Below are positions 27,057-36,935 of a DNA stretch of 64,000 nt, piece by piece. Under the pieces are notes generated by a model. That model had not been told where the DNA came from and ran no database searches. It was given only the letters and a program-made list of their open reading frames with translations. Within the stretch, counting starts at the first letter, position 1; every line of letters begins with the position of its first letter. The translations under genes were made by a program, and so were the position numbers. The stretch comes from Flavobacteriales bacterium UBA1937 (GTDB taxonomy: Bacteria; Bacteroidota; Bacteroidia; Flavobacteriales; Weeksellaceae), in contig DDFD01000015.1 in assembly GCA_002337005.1 (NCBI GenBank), positions 1-64,000 on the forward strand. Direction: 5' to 3'.

Positions 27057-27569
27057 TTAATTTTCATCAAAAGTCTTTGGAATTTTATTGTCATTCGTTT
27101 CTCCACAAAAAGTCCAAGAAATGATGTACCAACGATTATTTTCGAAAATTAATTGAATACTATTTATTCCTCTCCTTGCAACATTACCATCTTTTTGTAA
27201 TTTCGTTTCATATGTACTCCAAACATGTGCAATATTACCGTAAAGTCTGACTTCTCTATTAACTTCACTTTCATAAAATGACGTTTGAAAAGTCATTTCA
27301 TCTGTTTCTTTATGAAATTCTTGTAAAGTCATCGTTGCTTGCATTTGTTTTTCATTATCAAAATAAGAATAAACTGCTTTTTGATGGTGTAAATTGGCAT
27401 CTCTTTCCCATTGTCTTTTCACTCCTTTTTCGCCTGAAACAACCTCATAGCTAGCTTTAATTATTGCGTCAATTGTTTTTACATCATCACTAAATTGCTT
27501 GTTTTGTGATACTAATTTTCCTGTTGTCATAAATAAGATGATTGTTGAATAAAATAAAATTTGTTTCAT
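27057..27569 (-). CDS. Secreted NTF2-like protein
   Basis: The 170-aa precursor has a hydrophobic N-terminus (about 1-21) with a signal-peptidase site near LVSQ. The mature domain has an NTF2-like layout: helix FSDDVKTIDAIIKASYEVVSGEKG, then HVWSTYETKLQKDG...GINSIQLIFENNRWYIISWTF as the last strands. Function is unknown. It is a separate unit from the other NTF2-like gene at 21940-22449, with which it shares the fold but little sequence. Confidence 0.75.
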   Translation of the reverse strand: MKQILFYSTIILFMTTGKLVSQNKQFSDDVKTIDAIIKASYEVVSGEKGVKRQWERDANLHHQKAVYSYFDNEKQMQATMTLQEFHKETDEMTFQTSFYESEVNREVRLYGNIAHVWSTYETKLQKDGNVARRGINSIQLIFENNRWYIISWTFCGETNDNKIPKTFDEN

Positions 27570-27660
27570 TTTTTTTCACAAAGCAATCTTATTAATTAAA
27601 CTAAAAAAAATAATTTATTCAGTTATTACTATTTTTTACACATAATGATAATTTAGTTAT

Positions 27661-27990
27661 TTAGAGTAATAACTTGTCAATACAATTTAACAAGCAATCT
27701 TTGTAACTTTTTGCAATTGTAATTTTATGCTCATTAATGATTAAATGATTATCTTGTATATGTTCTACATTTTTTAAATTTACAATATTAGAATTATGCA
27801 CTCTCATAAATTCATCAGGTAATTTATCGATAAGATCCTTTAAAGTTTTATAATATATATATTTTTTATCATTTTTAACAAATATTTCAACATAATTACC
27901 CAACCCTTTTATAAACAAAATATCATCAAAATCTAGTTTGATTAATTTTTTATCAGCTTTTATAAAAGTAAAATTATGTTGGTTTTTCAT
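27661..27990 (-). CDS. Stand-alone LytTR DNA-binding protein
   Basis: The 109-aa protein is essentially one LytTR domain: FIKADKKLIKLDFDDILFIKGLGNYVEIF, then YYKTLKDLIDKLPDEFMRVHNSNIVNLKNVEHI and ITIAKSYKDCLLNCI. There is no receiver domain, so it is not a complete response regulator. It lies just downstream of the two GLPGLI genes (32 bp after the second) and could regulate them or itself, or be part of an export-linked unit. Targets are unknown. Confidence 0.85.
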   Translation of the reverse strand: MKNQHNFTFIKADKKLIKLDFDDILFIKGLGNYVEIFVKNDKKYIYYKTLKDLIDKLPDEFMRVHNSNIVNLKNVEHIQDNHLIINEHKITIAKSYKDCLLNCIDKLLL

Positions 27991-28022
27991 ATAATATCTT
28001 GTAGATTTTAATGTAATATTTT

Positions 28023-28871
28023 CTATTTCAAAAGGTCTATTTCTATGAGATTATTATCCTTTTTAATTTGTTCTTTTAGGCGTTCTTCTCTTTCTTTCAT
28101 AAATTTATCATTTTCTGCACTATTTGCCATATTAAGAACTACTCCATTATCCATACTGATTTGTCTCAATCCTTTTGCAGGGTCTTTTCTGTGCTCTAAT
28201 AAAAGCTTTTTATATTCTGCTGATTTTAATGGAATTTCTTTGGAGATTTCAAAAGCATAAATTTCTGGTTCTAGAGTTCCAAGATTTTTAACCGCCATCA
28301 ATTGATACAGATGAGAATGCGTATTGTCTTCTAATTTTATAATAAGACCTGGTAAGCCAGAGAATTTATATGGTCCATCCTGAATAGGAATATCACTGCA
28401 AAACCAAGCCGTCCATTTTCTACCTGCAAATTCCGCTGTTGCTTTTTGTGTTTCCCAATTTCCTATTTTTTGTTTATCTGGAAAAATTTTCCAAGTGATT
28501 TTTCGGTCTTCCTGTACTCGGAAAGCATCCATCCCAATTCTAGTACGGAAATCTACGTTTCCGTTTGTATAATTTTTGGCAATTGTATATCTTATAACGC
28601 CTTTTCTTTGGTCAGTTTTAATATTGATAGAACCATTCGCTTTTAATTGTTTTTCTAGATCTACTTTCATTATAGAATCACTTCTATAAGAGGTATAGCT
28701 ATAGAATTTGGAACCCTTAGGTGTGGTATCAAGATTCATCAATTCTGTTTTTACGTCATCACGATTGGTGGAGTCTGATACAAATTTGTATTCATACATA
28801 AATCTCTGGTTCTGTGCAGATAAAAAAATTACCATACCCAAAAACAAAAGAGCAAAGAACTTCTTATTCAT
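28023..28871 (-). CDS. GLPGLI family secreted protein (282 aa)
   Basis: Protein with a signal peptide (MNKKFFALLFLGMVIFLSAQ) and the family motif GLPGLI near residue 173 (YKFSGLPGLIIKLED). Family members are Bacteroidota-specific, exported, and of unknown function. It begins with RFMYEYKFVSDSTNRDDVKTE like its neighbour, showing tandem duplication. The start codon shares one base with the upstream paralogue's stop (TAATG), which implies translational coupling. Confidence 0.9.
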   Translation of the reverse strand: MNKKFFALLFLGMVIFLSAQNQRFMYEYKFVSDSTNRDDVKTELMNLDTTPKGSKFYSYTSYRSDSIMKVDLEKQLKANGSINIKTDQRKGVIRYTIAKNYTNGNVDFRTRIGMDAFRVQEDRKITWKIFPDKQKIGNWETQKATAEFAGRKWTAWFCSDIPIQDGPYKFSGLPGLIIKLEDNTHSHLYQLMAVKNLGTLEPEIYAFEISKEIPLKSAEYKKLLLEHRKDPAKGLRQISMDNGVVLNMANSAENDKFMKEREERLKEQIKKDNNLIEIDLLK

Positions 28872-29794
28872 TATTTTGATTTGTTTAGCAAGTCTATTTC
28901 TAGTAGATTATTATTTTTTTTATTGGCTTCTTTACGCACTTCTTCTTGGCGCTTTATCATATCTGCCATAGACATATCATTTCCATTTTGGTCTTTGAAC
29001 TTCATTACCACGCCCTCTCTACCTTGCATCATTTTAAGAGATTTGGCAGGATCTTCTCTGTCTTCCCAAAACAATTTTTTAAATTTTTCTCTGCTGATTT
29101 CTATTTCTTCTTTTGCATTCCCGAAACCATCACCTACAATTACTGTTTTGGTTACAGTTCCGTTTCCTGTGGTAGTATTTTGGGCAGCACTTTCTTCTTC
29201 TGTTTGTACAAATTTAGAGGTACCTCTAAGTTCCATACTGTGAGAATTAGTCTCGTCTGAAATTTTAACAATCAATCCTGGTAAACCTTTGAATTTATAT
29301 GGACCATCGTTAAAAGGAAGTTCTTCTGCAAACCAAGCCGTCCATTTTCTGCCTGCAAATTCAGTAGTAGCTTTTTGAGCTTCCCAAGAACCTATTTTTT
29401 GTTTTTCTGGCAAAATTTTCCAATCTAACGTTCTATCTTCTAAAACTTTGTAAGAATCTGTGCCAATTCTGGTATTGAAATATGTCTTATTTTTAGCATA
29501 ATCTTTGGTGACTTTGTATCTTACTTTTCCTTTATCACTTCTTTTGATATTTACATTAAAATTACCTGTCTTCATCTGTTTTTCAATGTCTGCTTTTGTA
29601 ATGGAATCTTGCACATAGGCTTCTCTGCTGTAATATTTAGATCCATTTTTGGTAATATCTAGAAACATCATTTCAGAAGTGGTGTTATCTTTTTGAGTAG
29701 AATCTGATACAAATTTATATTCATAAATAAATCTGTGATTTTGTGCTTGCAAAAACGTAGCAGCAAAAATAAATAGGGCAATAAATTTTTTCAT
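28871..29794 (-). CDS. GLPGLI family secreted protein (307 aa)
   Basis: Signal peptide MKKFIALFIFAATFLQAQ, then HRFIYEYKFVSDSTQKDNT and the motif GLPGLI (FKGLPGLIVKISD, near residue 168). It is longer than its tandem partner because of an insert of about 30 residues rich in Thr and Gly (about 190-220, AAQNTTTGNGTVTKTVIVG). The Glu/Lys-rich C-terminus is shared. Function is unknown. It heads a unit with the 282-aa paralogue and perhaps the LytTR gene. Confidence 0.9.
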   Translation of the reverse strand: MKKFIALFIFAATFLQAQNHRFIYEYKFVSDSTQKDNTTSEMMFLDITKNGSKYYSREAYVQDSITKADIEKQMKTGNFNVNIKRSDKGKVRYKVTKDYAKNKTYFNTRIGTDSYKVLEDRTLDWKILPEKQKIGSWEAQKATTEFAGRKWTAWFAEELPFNDGPYKFKGLPGLIVKISDETNSHSMELRGTSKFVQTEEESAAQNTTTGNGTVTKTVIVGDGFGNAKEEIEISREKFKKLFWEDREDPAKSLKMMQGREGVVMKFKDQNGNDMSMADMIKRQEEVRKEANKKNNNLLEIDLLNKSK

Positions 29795-29829
29795 TGGTTT
29801 AATTCTTTTGCAATATTATTGTTTTTTTT

Positions 29830-29867
29830 AATAAAATCCTTGAAGTAATTACTATCTTCAAGGATTT
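29830..29867 (-). terminator. Terminator of the BlaR1-like gene
   Basis: AAATCCTTGAAG (29834-29845) and CTTCAAGGATTT (29856-29867) form a 12-bp stem with a 10-nt loop, followed on the minus strand by TTTTATT. Confidence 0.7.
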
Positions 29868-29920
29868 AACGTTAAAAATAGGTGAAAGAGATTTAGCTTT
29901 CACGACGTAATATGAATGTA

Positions 29921-31825
29921 TTATTTTTTAGTTTCAATTTTTATTTCGCCATCTTCTGCACCATTATTTTTATTTTTATTTACAGAAATGCTAGAAATAT
30001 CATTTGGATTTAGTTTCTCTACTTCACCTTTATCAACCAATTTTCCATCGATATAAATCTTGATATTTTTATTATTAAGTGCATCAGAATTAGACCATCT
30101 AATTTTGGTAAAATTTTTGGCTGTATCAGTAGGACTTTGTGAGAAAGCACTCGTTCCATAATAAAAAACTTTTCCTTTCACACCAGTAATTTCGGCTTGT
30201 TGTTTTGCAATTTCCGCTTGTTTCTTAGCTAATTCAGCTTGCTTTTCTGCTAATTCTTTTCTTTCTTTTGCCAGTTTTTCAAGTTTTTTCTTTTCAGATT
30301 TAGAAAGCTTAGCTTTAGCTTCTTCTAGCTTAATATTATCTATACCGTATGTATAGCCATTTTTAGATAAAGGAGGCATTACCATATTAAACTCTCCTTC
30401 AGGAAAACTATAACTTTGAATTTTAAGCATTTTATCTTTGAATTCTTTAGAATCTAGTTTTTCTTTCACTCTTTTCAATTTCTCTTTAGCTTCTTTAGAA
30501 TCTAATAATTCTTCAAATTTTTTCAATTCAACTTTATTAGAATTAAGTAATAATGATAAATCACTTAATTGTTTATCAGAATAAGCTAAATCTTTGGCTG
30601 TAAAAAAATCTCCAAGTTCTTTACCGCTAAATTCTAGAATTTTTATATTTTTTACATAGTCATCAGAATTGGCTACTTTGTCTATTTCTCTGCCTAGATT
30701 GTCAAGTTCTTTAGCTTTTAGCTCAAATTCATAGCTATCATTGCCTTTTTCTTTGGCAATTTTTTGTAATTCTTCAGATTTTTTACGAGTTTCTTCGCTT
30801 AATGTGGCAATTTTTTCGTTTTCTTTTTTTAGTTTTTCTGAAGCATCTTTTATTTTTTCCTGATGAAATTTCACCAAACTATCTACAGGAACTTTCTTTC
30901 TAATTGTAGTGTCTTTTTTAAGCGTTTGTACTGCAATAGCAATCGCCTTATTGGTCTCTTTAATTTCTTTGTTTTTTGCATTAACTAGCAGTGCAAATGA
31001 AACTAAGAAAAGTATAGGCAATGCTAGAATTCTACGCGCATAACTGAATTTTGTTTTTTGTTGTGTGAGCATTTTTAGTCGTTTTTTAAGATTAGAGGAT
31101 AAAAACGGACTCGTGGCTGGTAATACATTTCCGGAAAAATTACTTGCCAATAGCATCTGCGCAAATGCCCGAGTATCGCTTTGTTTTACAGCTTTATGAT
31201 CTGCCAGATATTCATGAATTAGGTTGATTTCTTTTTTAATGAAGTAAAATATCGGGTTGAACCAAAAAACCGATTGAACAATTTGTATAAAAAGTTTATC
31301 GATACTATGTTTCTGTTCTATATGTACCATTTCGTGTTTCAGGATTTGTTTTCCTAAATCTGAATTAATGAGAATAGAATTCTTCCAAAATAGATTTTTG
31401 AAAAACGAAAATGGTGCATCTTGTAAATTGGTATTATAAAAAGTGATTCCTTCGAGTGTTTCTTTTGGAAATTCTTTTCTCAGTTTGCTTATTCTAAATA
31501 AACCAATGGTAATTTTGAGAATTAAAAACAATGAAACGAATGCAAAAATGGCAATTCCTACATTCCAAAAATCAAATGATTTTGTAGGATTTTCCGTAGT
31601 ATTTTGCTGAAACTGATTGAGCAATAGTAGAATCCTACTATCTGTTTCTATGGTAAAATATTCTAATTTAAGAAGTGGTAAAAGCAAGCTCAAAATTACT
31701 GTAGATAAAAGGTAAAATCTGTTGTAATGATGAAATGTTTTGTCTCTCAAAAAAATGAGGTAGTATGCCGACATTACTGCCGAACAGATAATCATTTTTC
31801 CAAAATAAAAATATAGAGCCTCCAT
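29921..31825 (-). CDS. BlaR1/M56-family sensor metalloprotease
   Basis: The 634-aa membrane protein has four TM helices in its first 290 residues and the M56 zinc site HEMVHIEQKHS (about 163-173), followed by EYLADHKAV. The large extracytoplasmic part (about 300-560) is Lys/Glu-rich and strongly coiled-coil, with AELAKKQAEIAKQQAE repeats. The C-terminus (KIRWSNSDALNNKNIKIYIDGKLV) resembles plug- or carboxypeptidase-like domains found on Bacteroidota BlaR1 proteins. In the beta-lactam model the protease inactivates a BlaI repressor; here the matching BlaI gene is directly upstream, but no beta-lactamase gene is nearby, so the signal and target are unknown. Confidence 0.88.
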   Translation of the reverse strand: MEALYFYFGKMIICSAVMSAYYLIFLRDKTFHHYNRFYLLSTVILSLLLPLLKLEYFTIETDSRILLLLNQFQQNTTENPTKSFDFWNVGIAIFAFVSLFLILKITIGLFRISKLRKEFPKETLEGITFYNTNLQDAPFSFFKNLFWKNSILINSDLGKQILKHEMVHIEQKHSIDKLFIQIVQSVFWFNPIFYFIKKEINLIHEYLADHKAVKQSDTRAFAQMLLASNFSGNVLPATSPFLSSNLKKRLKMLTQQKTKFSYARRILALPILFLVSFALLVNAKNKEIKETNKAIAIAVQTLKKDTTIRKKVPVDSLVKFHQEKIKDASEKLKKENEKIATLSEETRKKSEELQKIAKEKGNDSYEFELKAKELDNLGREIDKVANSDDYVKNIKILEFSGKELGDFFTAKDLAYSDKQLSDLSLLLNSNKVELKKFEELLDSKEAKEKLKRVKEKLDSKEFKDKMLKIQSYSFPEGEFNMVMPPLSKNGYTYGIDNIKLEEAKAKLSKSEKKKLEKLAKERKELAEKQAELAKKQAEIAKQQAEITGVKGKVFYYGTSAFSQSPTDTAKNFTKIRWSNSDALNNKNIKIYIDGKLVDKGEVEKLNPNDISSISVNKNKNNGAEDGEIKIETKK

Positions 31826-31892
31826 AATTTTAAAGTTTTTGTTAAATTGACGATTTTGGATTATAGATTGATAAGATTATCATCTTCATACT

Positions 31893-31920
31893 TCAAACAC
31901 CCAGCATCTAACCTTCCTAC
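31893..31920. repeat. TTAGATG-type dispersed repeat copy (reverse)
   Basis: Read on the minus strand this stretch contains GGTTAGATGCTGGGTGTT. It resembles the copies at 17589-17622 and 59262-59291, and lies between the BlaI and BlaR1 genes. Confidence 0.4.
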
Positions 31921-32276
31921 TTTTTTAGTTCTCTTAAAAGCATTTCTAAATCTTCTACACTCATTTCATTTTTTTCAATCAAAAAAGAAACAGCATTTCT
32001 ATACGAACCTTCAAAGTAGTTTTTAACCAAACTTTTGATAGATTTACCACTGTATGTTTCCTTAGAAATTAGAGGAAAATACTCGTGTTGTCTTCCGTGA
32101 ACTTTATGCCCTACAAATTCTTTTTCCATCAAAATTTTTAAAATAGTGGATACAGTATTGGTATGAGGTTTCGGCTCTGGAAAAAGCTCCAAAATATCTT
32201 TTAGGAAACCTGTTTCTATTTCCCAGAGATATTGCATTACTTGTTCTTCTGCTTTGGTAAGGGTCTTTGCAACCAT
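31917..32276 (-). CDS. BlaI/MecI/CopY-family repressor
   Basis: The 119-aa winged-helix protein has LTKAEEQVMQYLWEIETGFLKDIL (residues 6-29) and PHTNTVSTILKILMEKEFVGHKVHGRQHEYFPLI, the recognition helix and wing of this family. A C-terminal dimerisation segment contains the usual cleavage region (SLVKNYFEGSYRNAVSFLIE). It is paired with the downstream M56 protease, the usual repressor-protease arrangement. Inverted repeats of TTTAGTGATA flank its promoter and probably serve as its own operator. Confidence 0.92.
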   Translation of the reverse strand: MVAKTLTKAEEQVMQYLWEIETGFLKDILELFPEPKPHTNTVSTILKILMEKEFVGHKVHGRQHEYFPLISKETYSGKSIKSLVKNYFEGSYRNAVSFLIEKNEMSVEDLEMLLRELKK

Positions 32277-32350
32277 ATTTTTAAATCATTATTGAAATTA
32301 GAAAATTAATTACTTCCAACATCAAAGTTAATAAAAAAGAAATCATAACT

Positions 32351-32406
32351 AATTATTTAGTGATACAAATTTAGTAAAAATTTTATCTTATCACTAAAAC
32401 TTTAGT
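32351..32406 (-). promoter_or_regulatory. BlaI gene promoter with flanking operator-like repeats
   Basis: TTTAGTGATA (32356-32365) and TATCACTAAA (32389-32398) are perfect 10-bp inverted repeats. Between them, on the minus strand, is TAAATTTG (32373-32366), a good -7 element. A second inverted pair, ACTAAA-AC-TTTAGT, spans 32393-32406. The arrangement fits autorepression by BlaI binding on both sides of the promoter. Confidence 0.6.
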
Positions 32407-32454
32407 TAATGTTTTGTTAAAATTTTATAAATTGTTGATTTTCAATACTAAAAT

Positions 32455-33867
32455 CTAATTTTTTGGAATGCTAGATGCTTTTCTTATGAAAAAATTATCT
32501 GCCGTACTATTACCTCTTAACTTATAAAAACCACAATTTCCCCAATTGGCTGGTACATCTTTTATTTCCATATCTTCACCAGTGTCATTAGAAACATAAG
32601 AAGCAATCATATTTTGCCAATTCTGAATTCTCTGTTGTGCATAATCTACATAAAAAAGGTCATATTTTTTATCAATTAAATCATTGAGATATTTAATGTA
32701 TTGTGTTTTATATTCTGGTATTGACAATAATTTTGCAACCAAAGGATTGTCTGCATTTTTCCCCCAATTAAGTGGATCTTGAATTCCTGAGTCTGTCATC
32801 AGAAGAGATGTACCTAGCGTATTATCATAATCATAAGGAATAAAATAGAATTTACCCGCAGCATCAAAATAGAAATAATAATTATTAGAGTTGCTCCAAT
32901 AATCATCCCACATTCCTACCGTAACGTTTACTGCATAGGTTTTTAAAAATAGGTTGACATCCATTTTCTGGACAATATAATTCTTAAAATCTTCACCCGT
33001 TTTAGAATTTATTTGGGTAATAAAATCAGACAATTGAGCTTTAGCAACTGCTAGATTAGATTTACTGCCTTTATAATCATAGATTGGCGTATTGGTATAT
33101 GTGAGCGTTACATCTTCTATTCCCATATTATTGAGTGAAGGATCTTTTAGACTTGCTCCCCAATTTGCTTTCCAAAGATTTCCGGTCGTGGTAAAAAAAC
33201 TACTTCTATTTGCCAAAAAAGTATCATCTACAGGCTCAATCATTTGATAAACCCCAAAATAGGCTACTTTGGCGTCTCCTGTAATTTTAATGGTTAATCT
33301 ACAATAACTAGACTGTGGCGCGGTCCAAACTCCGAATTTTTCAAATAAATCATAAGAAAAAACTTCTCTGGCATACATTGCATCATCTTTAAACCATTTA
33401 AGAACCAATTTTTCAGACTGATGAAACAATTGGGTTTTATTAAATTTCTTAAAACTCACCGTAAAACTTGCATGATGCCAATCTGGATTAGTAACACTAT
33501 GCACATCACCAGAATTGCCTTCTGGTCTTCTTCTGCTGGTATTGCCTTTTAGCCTAAAGCCAATATTATCTAAAATTTCTGTAGTGCCGTTTTTAAAAAA
33601 AGTAAATTTCCCCGAAACATATTCTTCATTATTAGGATTCTGGTCATAATAATTTAAAAATTTGTTCCATTCTGCAGCATTCATTTCTACCGTAATTTCT
33701 GGTAAAGCCGTATGATCATAAATAAACTTTTGAGAATCGGTAAGCCTATACGGAGTTCCGTAAGGTTGCTGAAGTAGTTCTGGTTGAGGTGGTGTAACTT
33801 TTTCTTCTGTATGATCTCTACAACCCAAAAGTAAAATTATGGCCGATAAAAAAAATAGTCTTTTCAT
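32455..33867 (-). CDS. CotH-kinase-family lipoprotein
   Basis: The 470-aa protein has the lipobox IILLLGC (Cys16). The CotH-like fold is seen in FRLKGNTSRRRPEG, SEKLVLKWFKDDAMYAREVFSYDLF (about 150-175), YFGVYQMIEPVDDTF and PYDYDNTLGTS with the metal-binding Asp. CotH proteins resemble protein kinases and some phosphorylate secreted proteins; other members are attached to cellulosomes or spore coats. The substrate here is unknown. A candidate -7 element TAGATTTG lies on the minus strand at 33905-33898. The gene is divergent from tRNA-fMet. Confidence 0.85.
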   Translation of the reverse strand: MKRLFFLSAIILLLGCRDHTEEKVTPPQPELLQQPYGTPYRLTDSQKFIYDHTALPEITVEMNAAEWNKFLNYYDQNPNNEEYVSGKFTFFKNGTTEILDNIGFRLKGNTSRRRPEGNSGDVHSVTNPDWHHASFTVSFKKFNKTQLFHQSEKLVLKWFKDDAMYAREVFSYDLFEKFGVWTAPQSSYCRLTIKITGDAKVAYFGVYQMIEPVDDTFLANRSSFFTTTGNLWKANWGASLKDPSLNNMGIEDVTLTYTNTPIYDYKGSKSNLAVAKAQLSDFITQINSKTGEDFKNYIVQKMDVNLFLKTYAVNVTVGMWDDYWSNSNNYYFYFDAAGKFYFIPYDYDNTLGTSLLMTDSGIQDPLNWGKNADNPLVAKLLSIPEYKTQYIKYLNDLIDKKYDLFYVDYAQQRIQNWQNMIASYVSNDTGEDMEIKDVPANWGNCGFYKLRGNSTADNFFIRKASSIPKN

Positions 33868-34050
33868 AATGAGAAATTTCTGCTAAGTTAGGGCTTCCAA
33901 ATCTAATGAAAAAAGAATTCAAGATGATTTTTAATGGTAGAAAACAGACTTTAATTGTTTCGATTTTAATCAAAATGAACAATTAAAATTAATATTTTTA
34001 AAATTTTTAAAACTCATTATCAAACCATTAAACACAAAACCACACAAAGA

Positions 34051-34081
34051 TTTGCAATTACAAAAAATAGTTGTATCTTTG
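34051..34081 (+). promoter_or_regulatory. tRNA-fMet promoter, full consensus
   Basis: TTTG (34051-34054), a 19-bp spacer and TATCTTTG (34074-34081) match the Bacteroidota consensus exactly. The -7 element ends 11 bp before the first tRNA base. Confidence 0.85.
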
Positions 34082-34092
34082 CACCACAATAT

Positions 34093-35700
<1,608 letters not shown>

Positions 35701-35720
<20 letters not shown>

Positions 35721-35874
35721 TTTTCTTTAATTCTTTATTATTGGTAGTTTCTCTTGCCTGAATTGCTATTTTGGCATTTATTTTTAGAAATTTCAGAATA
35801 ATTTCTATTTCCTCATCTGTATAATTCTTACCATTCTTTGAAAGAATTTTTTTTGCATCCTCAATCGTTACCAT
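35701..35874 (-). CDS. 57-aa protein between regulator and integrase
   Basis: Small ORF from the ATG at 35874-35872 to the TGA at 35703-35701. Sequence begins MVTIEDAKKILSKNGKNYTD, is charged and probably helical, with no motif recognised. It overlaps the end of the regulator gene by 14 bp and the start of the integrase by 20 bp, so three genes are packed head to tail. It could be an integrase cofactor (a recombination directionality factor would be typical in size), but that is a guess from position. Confidence 0.65.
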
Positions 35875-36670
35875 CTCTAATTACAATTTTAGTAGAAACT
35901 CCATCCAGAAAGATTTCAATCCTTTCCAAGTCCCAGTTATTTATAATTTCGGTCAGTCCAGTATTTTTTAGTAGTTGCTCGGTTTTTGTTATTTCCCGAA
36001 CATCAAACTCATTTACATACACCTTAATTGAATCGTATTCGCCAGTTTTAAGGAAGAACAGCAACTTTAAGGAATTGGTGCTATCAAATAGATTTTGAAA
36101 CCCTAAATCTGTCCCAAATTCATTTTTGGGAAATTCCTCTGCAAGAAATTCTGAAAGATTAAAAGTAAGGTGGAGCGGTAGTTTGTTTTCTAAAGACCAT
36201 TTGTGATAGGTTTCCACAGGAAGCATCCTTGTATGCCCGTCCTCAGTCATTATAAGGACTTGAGGCATATCGAATATATGGAGCAGGATTCCGTATTTGA
36301 AGAGGTTAAAATTATCTACTGGAGATAAAAAGAGTTCTTTTCTGGCGTTTTCTAAAGAATTAAGAGAAAGACCAAATTTTCTTGCTTGGGAAACAATCCT
36401 TATCCAGATATTTTCCAGCCTGCTGAAACGTTTTATTTTTCCAGTATCTTCATCTTCCACATGCACCAATTTCTTATCAATCCAACTGTTTAGCACTCGT
36501 GCGGTAACATCCGAACTGACATTGAATTTTGTCCCTTGAAGGAATTGGTTGAGGTCTTTGCTGTTGGTAAGGTGTATTAGTGCTGTTGGCAGTTCATTGC
36601 GATATTCTATAACCGCCTCTCTAAATATTCTGCTTTGCTCTTTTCTTAATTTTTCTAAATCTAATGCCAT
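35861..36670 (-). CDS. Probable regulator at the head of the integrase operon
   Basis: From the ATG at 36670 the product is 269 aa (MALDLEKLRKEQ). An in-frame ATG 27 bp upstream lies inside the operator and is unlikely. The N-terminal part (about 1-95) has a winged-helix-like pattern, SSDVTARVLNSWIDKKLVHVEDED. The C-terminal part (about 110-260) resembles AbiEi/transcriptional-regulator-like proteins that bear a nuclease-like fold, with VLIMTEDGHTRMLPVETYHKW; I cannot name the family firmly. A perfect 12-bp inverted repeat (36674-36705) covers its promoter just before the start, which suggests autoregulation. Orientation and spacing place it first in an operon with the 57-aa ORF and the integrase. 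Confidence 0.75.
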   Translation of the reverse strand: MALDLEKLRKEQSRIFREAVIEYRNELPTALIHLTNSKDLNQFLQGTKFNVSSDVTARVLNSWIDKKLVHVEDEDTGKIKRFSRLENIWIRIVSQARKFGLSLNSLENARKELFLSPVDNFNLFKYGILLHIFDMPQVLIMTEDGHTRMLPVETYHKWSLENKLPLHLTFNLSEFLAEEFPKNEFGTDLGFQNLFDSTNSLKLLFFLKTGEYDSIKVYVNEFDVREITKTEQLLKNTGLTEIINNWDLERIEIFLDGVSTKIVIRDGND

Positions 36671-36673
36671 AGT

Positions 36674-36705
36674 GGTAATATTTGTGCAAATATACAAATA
36701 TTACC
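36674..36705 (-). promoter_or_regulatory. Operator-promoter of the integrase operon
   Basis: GGTAATATTTGT (36674-36685) and ACAAATATTACC (36694-36705) form a perfect 12-bp inverted repeat with an 8-bp spacer. On the minus strand TATATTTG (36694-36687) in its centre is a consensus -7 element, so a dimer bound here would cover the promoter. Transcription would begin about 10 bp before the ATG at 36670. Confidence 0.75.
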
Positions 36706-36800
36706 TTATAGTAAAAAATATTTTGTTTATTTTACTTTAAATAGCAACATTGTGTTTATTTTAATACTTGAAGCGCAAGCAATTCTCCATTAATTACCTG

Positions 36801-36935
36801 CTAATTTTGCTGAAAATTCTTCTTTTTCATTACTTTATTTAAAAATACTCCTGTATTACTTACTGTTGATACTGCATAAAGTATGGAAAGAATAGGATTA
36901 GTACGGTCTCCACAAGCGAAGATATTATTGGGTAA
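36801..36935 (-). pseudogene. Remnant of a thioredoxin-reductase-like gene (3' end)
   Basis: On the minus strand an open frame of 44 codons from 36935 to TAG at 36803-36801 begins LPNNIFACGDRTNPILSILY and continues AVSTVSNTGVFLNK. The FACGD segment plus the trailing SNTGVFLNK helix matches the C-terminal FAD-binding end of thioredoxin-reductase-like oxidoreductases. The rest of the gene is missing; the fragment overlaps the last codons of the histidine kinase in another frame. It marks a rearrangement at the edge of the Kdp cargo. The remainder of the 36706-36924 gap shows nothing else. Confidence 0.55.

Noticed and set aside
29862..29874. TTAACGTTAA near 29866 as a second copy of the susC palindrome
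   Set aside because: It adjoins the BlaR1 terminator stem downstream of genes and lacks the extra arm bases; probably chance.
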